Below, in pieces: positions 14,145 to 21,228 of a stretch of 64,000 bases of DNA (within the stretch, counting starts at the first letter, position 1; the number at the start of each line of letters is the position of its first letter). The translations under genes were made by a program, and so were the position numbers. A model generated the notes under the pieces. The model made no database searches and had not been told where the DNA came from. It was given only the letters and a program-made list of their open reading frames with translations. Source of the DNA: an uncultured Eubacteriales bacterium (lineage in GTDB: Bacteria > Bacillota > Clostridia > Oscillospirales > Acutalibacteraceae); assembly GCA_934541115.1 (NCBI GenBank), contig CAKTDF010000013.1, positions 1-64,000 of the forward strand, in the 5' to 3' direction.

Positions 14145-14496
14145 GTACAACGCTTTCCTAATTGAAACACCAATCCGCTATTACTCTATCTACACTCTGT
14201 CGAAGTGTTCAGTCAGAATGAATTGAAAACAGCATTTTCTGTTTTCCACAACTCGCGGATTTCTTGTGGAATGTGAAAAGTTTCTATGTTTCTTTAACTC
14301 TTGCTACAAAAATGAAGTCTGTACCCGAATGAATACAGAACCATATTATATTGAAGAACAAAAAGAAAGCAACAATAAATCTGCGGAGAGAAGTAATATG
14401 TGTACTTACTTTTTAGAACTGTCTGAATAAATACTTCGACAGAGTGTGGTTTAAGTATGATAGCAGATTGACGTTTCAATAAACTGGGCTTTGCTG
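14145..14496. repeat. Spacer between the arms, with fragments of a third module
   Basis: It contains AATTGAAACACCAATCCGC, CACTCTGTCGAAGTG (near 14200) and CTCGCGGATTTCTTGTGG (near 14252-14269). These recur inverted at 14880-15000, and in part again near 14430-14480. No gene is visible. Confidence 0.7.
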
Positions 14497-14908
14497 ACGT
14501 GTACTGTGTAGGCGCGTTAGAGAGCGATAATTGGATTCCCTAAAGGAATCCGATTTCGTTCTCTTGGGCGCCGTACTAAAAAGCGTTCTTTTGGGTACTT
14601 TTGTAACAATCGACAAAAGTACCCCCGCGGAGCGTACGGATATAAAAGCGCATAGCCGTTTATATATGAAAGTAAATGTTGGGTTTAAGAAATAGCAGTG
14701 CGTAAAAAAACAAGCAGAACTTTTAACATTCCACAAGATAAACTTTCAATGCTTTGTTTTGTAACAATCGACAAAAGTGACCCCAGCGGAGCGTACGGGT
14801 GTAAAAGCGCATAGCCATTTATATATGAAAGTAAGCGTTTGGTTTAAAAAACAGCAGCACGTTTGAAAAACAGGAAAAACTTTTAACATTCCACAATAAA
14901 TCCGCGAG
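14497..14908 (-). repeat. Inverted counterpart (right arm) of the repeat block
   Basis: From ACGTGTACTGTGTA at 14497 this stretch is the near-identical reverse complement of the left arm. It carries the GGCGCC module, the GGTACTTTTG hairpin and two of the 162-bp units, and ends at the TCCGCGAG flank. The arms are about 400 bp, with roughly 350 bp between them. In the best-conserved part the two arms encode the same 60-odd residues in a spurious frame, so divergence is very low. Confidence 0.85.
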
Positions 14909-15007
14909 TTGTGGAAAGCGAGAACGTTGTTTTCACTTCGTTCTGATTGAACACTTCGACAGAGTGGAGATAGGACAATAGCGGATTGGTGTTTCAATTA
15001 GGAAAGT

Positions 15008-15350
15008 GTTGCACACGTGTATTGTGTAGGCGCGTTAGAGAGCGATAATCGAGATTCCCTCAAGGAATCCGATTTCGCTCTCTTGGGCGCCGTACAGAAG
15101 CGTATTTTTGGCAAGCGTTGGAAGTTCAAATCAGTGATGGATTTTTTGTTGTATTTTTGTTCTGACAAGGCGAAAAGCACAGCAATGGTTGCTCCATTGC
15201 GAGCATTTTCAACGCAGTCAGGGCGGAAATACGGCAAAAAAGACTTCGCTTGATTTGGACTTTCAATGCTTTGTTTTGTAACAATCGACAAAAGTACCCC
15301 GCGGAGCGTACGGGTGTAAAAGCGTATAGCCGGTTATTTATATTAGTAAG
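15008..15350 (-). repeat. Third, interrupted copy of the repeat
   Basis: 15012-15100 repeats the GGCGCC module, and 15260-15348 repeats half of the 162-bp unit in the same orientation as the right arm. About 155 bp between them (15103-15259) are unrelated to that unit. They resemble the second repeat family of the window (GACAAGGCGAAAAG...CATTGCGAG, compare 31932-31970). Confidence 0.75.
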
Positions 15351-15388
15351 CGTTGAGTATGAGAGAGTTCAGAACACCGTTCCTATAA

Positions 15389-15432
15389 ACAAAATCCCCT
15401 GCCGTTTAGTGAACATCACAAAACGGCAGGGA
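15389..15432 (-). terminator. Terminator of the infB-ribF operon end
   Basis: A stem CCCTGCCGTTT/AAACGGCAGGG in the minus sense lies just past the stop at 15446 and is followed on that strand by TTTTGTTTAT. Confidence 0.75.
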
Positions 15433-15445
15433 CTCTGCTCATGCT

Positions 15446-17266
15446 TTATAATTTGACATCTCCGTCTGCTTCTTCAAACGGAAGAACAACACTCCTTGCA
15501 ATACCCTGCGAATCACAAAAGCTGAATGAAACACCTTTGCTGTTGAGGCACCACGCAGAAGAATACATCTGCTGACCGAGACCCTCAGTGTCCTCGGGAA
15601 TCGTATATTCTCCTGTGATCTCGTCCGGCTCATGATGAGCCTTATAATAAATTTCATAAAGCTTTTGCTGAACAGCCTGGTGATCCTTTCCGAGAATATC
15701 GGACTTTTTGAGCAGCTCGCCGCTCTCTATTTCGAGTGCATAACCGTCGAATGTAGTCACCGGGAAAATGGGAGCGTCCTCTGTCTCAGACGGCTCGGTA
15801 CCATATTGATAGGAGGTTGTTGTTTCCTCCTGCGTTTTTGATTTCGGCATATATTCGTTCGTCTCTTCAAGGAGCGAAATATATCCGTTTTTGTTGTAAG
15901 TCACCTCTGTGTGAATATATGTGAAAACCGGCAGATCCTCATCGGAAAACCCGTTTTTCTGATATTTTTTATAGAGCTTATCTGCTGTATCGGCTTTCTC
16001 CTTGTACTTAAGCAGCTTGTCTGTATAAAGCGCATTGAGCGTTGCCGCCGCGTTCTTTGCCGTTTCATTGTCTTCTGCTGCGGTAAAGAAAGGATATTCG
16101 ATCACATAGTCGGCGTAATGGACTGAGCTGCTTGTTTTTGCCTCATAGGTTTCCTTTTTCATTTCAAAAGACAAAGCGTTCTTGCTCTTGCTCGTCTTTT
16201 TTGTTCCATCGTCGTTGAAAAGTGCCTTTTTTGAAAGTTCAAGCAGACTCCAACTAATTTTATCGTCCTGTTTTGAAAGCGAAACCATGCAATACACCGT
16301 CTGGGTTTTGCCCTTTGGCGAAGTCAAAGTACACTGAACATAATAGTTACCGTCCTCGGTACGCTTTGAGGAATCAACGTCAACCGTATATTTTGAACTT
16401 GCGGCGGCAGTTTCCGAGTCCGCCGAGAAGTAATAAAATCCGTCATAATAATAAAACTTCTCATCATTTGCATAGTCCGGGACTTCAACGCCGAGACTTT
16501 TGCAGATGTTTTGTATCTCAGCCTTTTTAACCTTGCTGTAAGAAAAGCTGCCGTCCTCTTTTGAAAAACGTTTTGCCGGGTCGGATTCATCGGTGATGAC
16601 CTCGGCAGGCTCATAGAATGCCGCATAAAGACCGTTCGCCTTTTCCGGTTTCATAAGCTTGAGCAAATCGCTTTGGGTGATCTTTTCGCTGTTGTATCCC
16701 TTTGAAGCAAGTGCCGAAAAAAAGACAGCATAATCCTCAAACGAGCTGCGCTCATTTTGGGTAAAGCCCGAAAGTGCAACCGTCTTGACCTGATCCGAAG
16801 ACTCTTTGAATATATCCGTCTTTTTGCTGACAACGGTCAAAACCGCCATTGCGGCAGTGCAAAAAATCACAAGGGCAAACACGGCAATTCTTGCCCGCTT
16901 TTCCTCTTTCTCGCGCTGAGGGTCAGTTTTTGCTGTGCGGACAACCACCGGTTCGCGGAACTTATGCGGTTCTTCTGTTTGAACAGCCGTCATAGGTTCG
17001 CTTTCTTCCTGCGGTTCATCAAAAGTCTCGTCTTCATCTTGAATAACATCGAGCTCTTCCATTTCGCGGAGAAGATCGTCTTCCTTTTCCGGTTCTTCAA
17101 GAACTTCTTTGACTTCTTCCTCCTTTTCCGGAAGAGAGGAAAAAACATCGGTGATGTTTTCCTCGGGTATATTCACTTTGAATCGCTTTTTTGAAATATC
17201 AACTTTACAAAAGGGGCAAATGGTCACATCGTCCGGTACTTGCGAAAAGCAATTTGGGCAAAACAT
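15446..17266 (-). CDS. Zinc-ribbon, single-pass membrane protein with RsiV-like extracellular domain
   Basis: The 606-aa product starts with a zinc ribbon (CPNCFSQ...CPFC, residues 3-20) and then a long acidic, Glu-rich cytoplasmic linker (about 30-115). One membrane helix follows (about 126-146, IAVFALVIFCTAAMAVLTVV). Outside is a Lys/Ser-rich region, then at about 385-600 a domain resembling the DUF4163/DUF3298 pair known from RsiV and PdaC (VIEYPFF...., then LEIESGELLKKSDIL...). This architecture suggests a sensor or anti-sigma-like surface protein rather than an enzyme. The ATG follows AGGAGAG, 15 bases after the HAD gene's stop, so it is the last gene of the operon. Family assignment of the outer domain is by pattern only. 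Confidence 0.8.
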   Translation of the reverse strand: MFCPNCFSQVPDDVTICPFCKVDISKKRFKVNIPEENITDVFSSLPEKEEEVKEVLEEPEKEDDLLREMEELDVIQDEDETFDEPQEESEPMTAVQTEEPHKFREPVVVRTAKTDPQREKEEKRARIAVFALVIFCTAAMAVLTVVSKKTDIFKESSDQVKTVALSGFTQNERSSFEDYAVFFSALASKGYNSEKITQSDLLKLMKPEKANGLYAAFYEPAEVITDESDPAKRFSKEDGSFSYSKVKKAEIQNICKSLGVEVPDYANDEKFYYYDGFYYFSADSETAAASSKYTVDVDSSKRTEDGNYYVQCTLTSPKGKTQTVYCMVSLSKQDDKISWSLLELSKKALFNDDGTKKTSKSKNALSFEMKKETYEAKTSSSVHYADYVIEYPFFTAAEDNETAKNAAATLNALYTDKLLKYKEKADTADKLYKKYQKNGFSDEDLPVFTYIHTEVTYNKNGYISLLEETNEYMPKSKTQEETTTSYQYGTEPSETEDAPIFPVTTFDGYALEIESGELLKKSDILGKDHQAVQQKLYEIYYKAHHEPDEITGEYTIPEDTEGLGQQMYSSAWCLNSKGVSFSFCDSQGIARSVVLPFEEADGDVKL

Positions 17267-17281
17267 TTATTTACTCTCCTT

Positions 17282-17962
17282 TCAGATATAGTTCAAAACT
17301 TCTCTGATATCTTCAACCTCGGCAAAGACACCTTTTTTTCCGAGTCCCTTGCCTTTAAAATCACCGTAATTCATTCTGATCACATTCATGCCTGCGCCGA
17401 GCGCACCCTCAACGTCATTGACCGGGTGATCACCGACAAAAAGGCATTCGCTGTTTTTTACTCCGGCTCGCTTTGCAGCTTCATCAAAAATTCTTCTGTC
17501 CGGCTTGTATATTCCTATATCTCCGGAAACCACAACAACGTCAAAAAGCGAACGTATCTTAGCCGTGTCAAGCTTCATGTTCTGTAGGGCTGAAACTCCG
17601 TTGGTCACAGCGCCGAGAATATAGCCGCGCCTTTTGACCTCTTTCAGCACATCAACTGCGCCGGGGAGCATATCAACGTGCTTTCCGTAATCATAGTTAA
17701 ATGAATCAAAAAGTTCCTGCATCGGCGGGTGATCCTCCCATTTCCAAAGCTCAATGAGCTCCGGAAAATAGACCTCCCTTTCCTTGTAGCCGCCGTCAAC
17801 GCGGTCTTCCATCTGGAACAGCTTTTCTTTCCTTTCTTCCTTTGAAATACCAGGGAAGTACTTATCAAGAAAATTTTCGCAATAAATTTTATATGCGCCT
17901 TTGCGGCTTTGCAATGTATCGTCAAAGTCAAAAAAGACCGCCTTAACCTTCAGTTTGTTCAT
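17282..17962 (-). CDS. HAD-superfamily phosphatase
   Basis: This 226-aa protein has all HAD motifs. Motif I is FDFDDTL (nucleophile and acid-base Asp) at residues 11-17; motif II is VTNG near 118; motif III is the Lys of YKPDRRIF near 153; motif IV is FVGDHPVNDVEGA near 176-188. A helical cap lies between motifs I and II, as in the YjjG/phosphoglycolate phosphatase type. Its start overlaps the ribF stop as ATGA, so the two are translationally coupled, and a role in nucleotide or flavin phosphate turnover would fit (inference). Substrate cannot be read from sequence. Confidence 0.9.
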   Translation of the reverse strand: MNKLKVKAVFFDFDDTLQSRKGAYKIYCENFLDKYFPGISKEERKEKLFQMEDRVDGGYKEREVYFPELIELWKWEDHPPMQELFDSFNYDYGKHVDMLPGAVDVLKEVKRRGYILGAVTNGVSALQNMKLDTAKIRSLFDVVVVSGDIGIYKPDRRIFDEAAKRAGVKNSECLFVGDHPVNDVEGALGAGMNVIRMNYGDFKGKGLGKKGVFAEVEDIREVLNYI

Positions 17963-18876
17963 TCGTTTTTCAGTTCCTTTTCATTATATATCTCAACGGC
18001 TCTTTCACCGTCATGCTTTATTGCGGCAGTGAGAGCCTCCAGGCTGTCGAATTTTCTTTCGTCTCGCAGAAAATCAAGCAGCCGAACTTCTACCTGCAAA
18101 CCGTAAAGATCGCCGGAAAAGCCGAAAATGCAAGTTTCGCTGCGAAAACTTTCTCCGTCCACCGTCGGACGTACTCCGATATTTGTCACCGCAGGGTGCC
18201 ATACGTTTGAAATGCAGACCTTTGAGGCATAAACGCCACGGCGCAGCCGAACAAAGTTATCGGGAAAAAACTGATTGATCGTCGGAAAGCCCAAAAGTCT
18301 TCCGCGTCTGTCTCCGCTGACAACTTCAAAGCAATATGAAAACTCCCTGCCGAGCATTGCATTTGCCTTTTTTATTTCTCCGTTTTCAAGCAGGGCGCGG
18401 ATTCTCGTTGAGCTTATCGCCTCGCCCTCAAAGCGCTGCTTAGGCGCCACAAACAGGGCAATTCCAAGCTTTTCGCACTCTGATTTCAGAATATCCGTGT
18501 TGCCGAGCGCACCTTTTCCGAAGTGGTAGTTATAGCCGCATGAAATTGCACGCACACCGAGCGTACAGTAAATTTTCATAAGAAAATCCTTTGCCGTCAT
18601 GTTATGAAGCTCGGCAAACGAAGCGGTAACAAGAGTAAAACCCATTTCATGCAGCATACGCTTTTTTTCCGCCTCCGTCACAAGCTCGGGCGGCGCACTT
18701 TGGCAAAGGAGCTTTTTCGGGTGTTCGTCAAAAAGCAGTGCAATCGGAACGAGACGGCGTTTTTTCCCTTCTGAAATTGCTTTTTCAAGAACGGCTCTGT
18801 GACCGAGATGAAGACCGTCAAAGGTACCGAGGGCAACAATACAGCCGCCGCTTATCTCTTTTTCAATAATGAACAA
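17959..18876 (-). CDS. ribF: Bifunctional riboflavin kinase / FAD synthetase
   Basis: This 305-aa protein converts riboflavin to FMN and FMN to FAD. The N-terminal nucleotidyltransferase half carries ALGTFDGLHLGH (the HxGH-type ATP site, residues 15-26) and SSTRIRALLENG (near 165). The C-terminal RFK half begins near 183 and includes GRLLGFPTIN (the conserved GxPTxN motif), the RRGVYAS strand and RSETCIFGF, which corresponds to the usual metal/FMN-binding YEVHIFDF-type segment. Length is typical. It follows truB by 37 bases, in standard Firmicutes order, but rpsO does not follow it here. Confidence 0.95.
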   Translation of the reverse strand: MFIIEKEISGGCIVALGTFDGLHLGHRAVLEKAISEGKKRRLVPIALLFDEHPKKLLCQSAPPELVTEAEKKRMLHEMGFTLVTASFAELHNMTAKDFLMKIYCTLGVRAISCGYNYHFGKGALGNTDILKSECEKLGIALFVAPKQRFEGEAISSTRIRALLENGEIKKANAMLGREFSYCFEVVSGDRRGRLLGFPTINQFFPDNFVRLRRGVYASKVCISNVWHPAVTNIGVRPTVDGESFRSETCIFGFSGDLYGLQVEVRLLDFLRDERKFDSLEALTAAIKHDGERAVEIYNEKELKNE

Positions 18877-18912
18877 ACCGAACCCTCCCGAATATGTAAA
18901 ATGTATGGTTTG

Positions 18913-19827
18913 TCATGAGCTTTTGCTCATTATTTTGCGTGGAGCAAGAATACCGTTTTCATCGTCTGCAAATCCGACTCCGAGGAATTTTCCGTTTGGC
19001 GCCATCACACTGTAAAATGCACCGGGCAGAAGCTTTTTCAGCCGTTCAAGTGAAAGCTCGCCGCCGTTTGAAAAACGTTTCGCCTGCTTTTCAGTGACAA
19101 AAAGCTTTTCAAACGGGAGAAAATCTTCAATTTTCACAACTGCCTCAAATAGTCTGTTTTCGTCGCTGAGAATTTGAAGTTCCTCAAGCGTTCTGCATTT
19201 TTCAATCGGCACTCCATTGGCTTTTGTCCGTCTCAGAGCGGTCATCACCGCCCCGCAGGAAAGAGCCTGTCCGATATCGGAAATGAGCGAGCGGATATAT
19301 GTGCCTGCCGAACAAGCGGCGTAAAGCTCGCCCTCGCCTGTTCTTTCATCATATGAAAGCAATGTAAGTTCTGAAATGCTTATCTTTCTTTTTTCGCGTT
19401 CAATGCTTTCACCCTTACGGGCGAGTTCATAAAGACGCACGCCGTCTTTTTTCAGTGCGGAATACATTGGCGGAAGCTGTTCTGTTTCTCCGCGAAAAGG
19501 AACAAGAGCCTTTTCAACGTCCGCTTTTGTTGCCGTAACCTCGTTTCCTGAAACTATGCTGCCGGTAATGTCAAGCGTATCGGTCTCTTTGCCGAGCAGA
19601 AAGGCGGCTTTATATGCCTTGTTCTTATCCGGCAGAAGTTCAATGAACCTCGTTGCGCCGGATAGAGCAACAACCATAACGCCCGTTGCCATAGGGTCAA
19701 GAGTACCGGTGTGACCGGACTTTTTTTCTCTGAAAATTCTTTTCACCTTTGCGGCGAGAAGAAATGAGGAAACACCCTCAGGCTTATCAACAAAAATAAA
19801 TCCGTCCACACTTTTCTCCTCAGACAT
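18913..19827 (-). CDS. truB: tRNA pseudouridine-55 synthase
   Basis: This 304-aa enzyme makes pseudouridine 55 in the T loop of tRNAs. Motif I (GFIFVDKPEGVSSF), motif II with the catalytic Asp (KSGHTGTLDPMATGVM), YKAAFLLGKETDTLD, PPMYSALKKDG and CSAGTYIRSL are all present; a PUA-like C-terminal part follows. I place the start at the ATG at 19827, where it overlaps the nrnA stop by 8 bases, rather than at the longer frame start at 19881, which lies inside nrnA. Confidence 0.95.
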   Translation of the reverse strand: MSEEKSVDGFIFVDKPEGVSSFLLAAKVKRIFREKKSGHTGTLDPMATGVMVVALSGATRFIELLPDKNKAYKAAFLLGKETDTLDITGSIVSGNEVTATKADVEKALVPFRGETEQLPPMYSALKKDGVRLYELARKGESIEREKRKISISELTLLSYDERTGEGELYAACSAGTYIRSLISDIGQALSCGAVMTALRRTKANGVPIEKCRTLEELQILSDENRLFEAVVKIEDFLPFEKLFVTEKQAKRFSNGGELSLERLKKLLPGAFYSVMAPNGKFLGVGFADDENGILAPRKIMSKSS

Positions 19828-20767
19828 ATTTTTTGAGTTCACAAAGAACCTGATCTTTTGCTTCTTCAAAGCCGCACTCAAACTGGCAGCCCGCCGCTCT
19901 TATATGTCCGCCGCCGCCGAAAGCGGAGCAGACCTTTGACGCGTCAACGCCCTCATGAGTACGCAGCGAAACCTTGAGAGAACCGTCGCCCTTTTCCTTG
20001 AACGTTACGCCGACAAGAACGCCCTCTATCTGCCTTGAAAGTGCAACAAGCGCGTCGCAGTCCTCGTCTCCGCAGGAGCACTCGGAAAGCATCCGGCGCG
20101 TAATTCTGAACACGCTGACCTTTCCGCCAAAATACAGCTCCATGCCGGAAAGGCAGAGACTCTGCAATTTGAGATAGCCCGGCTTTTTGGTTTCAAACAT
20201 TCTTACGTTGACCTCTGCGTGGCGTGCACCACACTCAATCAGCTCAGCGGCGATTCTGTGAGTACGCGGCGTAACATTTGAATAACGGAAACAACCGGTG
20301 TCTGTTGAACAACCGGTATAAAGCCTCGTTGCAATTGGCTCATCAATACTCACGCCAAGCGCTTTGATGAGCAAAAACACAACCTCGCAAACAGAGGCTG
20401 AATCGCCCTCAAGGTAAGTCTCCTTTGCAAAAAGGCGATTTGTTCCGTGATGATCTATTGAAAGATCGACCCTGCTGCCGTATTTTTCTCTCACAATTTT
20501 GGGAAGAAGCGCCGTATCCGCAACGTCAACGGAAACAACAAAGCTGTTTTCGCCCGTCTCATCGTCACCGTCAAATTCAAGAAAACGATATTTTTCCGGC
20601 AATTCTTCGCCGCATTCTACCCTCGCATTTTTTCCGAGAGATTTGAGAGCCGCAAGCAGCGCAAAGCTGCCGCCGAGCGTATCTCCGTCCGGGTTCGCAT
20701 GAGTGAGAATGACAAAATTGTCATTCTCAAAAAGCAGCTGCACTGCGCGGTCAAAATCAATCTTCAT
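19820..20767 (-). CDS. nrnA: DHH-family oligoribonuclease / pAp phosphatase
   Basis: This 315-aa protein of the DHH-DHHA1 family degrades short oligonucleotides and dephosphorylates 3'-phosphoadenosine 5'-phosphate. The metal motifs are visible: LTHANPDGDTLGG (motif I), VSVDVAD (II), SIDHHGTNRLF (DHH motif) and YTGCSTDTGCF (motif IV). The DHHA1 end has AFGGGGHIRAAGC (GGGH). Start at ATG 20767, with GAGG upstream, overlapping the rbfA stop by 11 bases. Its place between rbfA and truB is typical of Firmicutes. Confidence 0.93.
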   Translation of the reverse strand: MKIDFDRAVQLLFENDNFVILTHANPDGDTLGGSFALLAALKSLGKNARVECGEELPEKYRFLEFDGDDETGENSFVVSVDVADTALLPKIVREKYGSRVDLSIDHHGTNRLFAKETYLEGDSASVCEVVFLLIKALGVSIDEPIATRLYTGCSTDTGCFRYSNVTPRTHRIAAELIECGARHAEVNVRMFETKKPGYLKLQSLCLSGMELYFGGKVSVFRITRRMLSECSCGDEDCDALVALSRQIEGVLVGVTFKEKGDGSLKVSLRTHEGVDASKVCSAFGGGGHIRAAGCQFECGFEEAKDQVLCELKKYV

Positions 20768-21122
20768 CGCTTTTACCTCTTCCGGACGCCCTTTCAAGCT
20801 TTTCAAAAAGCTTGACTCCCTGTTCAACGGAGTCGTCCGCAACAAATTTGATTTCCGGAGTTTTTCTCAGATGGAGGCGGTTTCCCACCTCACGTCTGAT
20901 GAGCCCGGTCGCCGAGGTGAGCGCCTTGACAGCCTCTCTTGCGCCTTCAATACCGGCAAGATCGCTGACATAGACCTTTGCAAAGGAAGCGTCCGAGCTT
21001 ACCTCAACTCTCACAACGGTCAGCATTCTATCTTTCACGCGCGGATCCTTCAGTTCGCGGATAAGCGCCGTGATTTCTCTTCTTATATCTTCGGACACAC
21101 GGTCCTTTCTGAAACCTGCCAT
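20757..21122 (-). CDS. rbfA: 30S ribosome-binding factor A
   Basis: This 121-aa KH-fold protein binds the 30S subunit during late 16S 5'-end maturation and cold adaptation. It carries FRKDRVSEDIRREITALI at the N-terminus, LKDPRV and VSSDASFAKVYVS in the core, and the C-terminal LHLRKTPEIKFVADDSVEQG. The chosen ATG at 21122 has AAAGGAAA upstream. It lies 106 bases after infB. Confidence 0.94.
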   Translation of the reverse strand: MAGFRKDRVSEDIRREITALIRELKDPRVKDRMLTVVRVEVSSDASFAKVYVSDLAGIEGAREAVKALTSATGLIRREVGNRLHLRKTPEIKFVADDSVEQGVKLFEKLERASGRGKSDED

Positions 21123-21228
21123 AATTTTTTCCTTTCTTCTGCAAAAAAACGGCAATGGTGCTGGCTAAGCAAGCCGAAAGCACAAGCACACTGTCAAAGC
21201 CTGTGCTTATCGGTTTACCGGTGATTAC

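Noticed and set aside
13904..14161. 85-aa open frame and its twin at 14476-14736 on the other strand
   Set aside because: They are the two arms of an inverted repeat, with no ribosome binding site, no homologous protein type that I recognise and frame breaks in the other copies. Best read as non-coding repeat.
13570..15350. CRISPR array
   Set aside because: The 162-bp repeats are too long, have no short variable spacers of constant size, and no cas gene is in the window.
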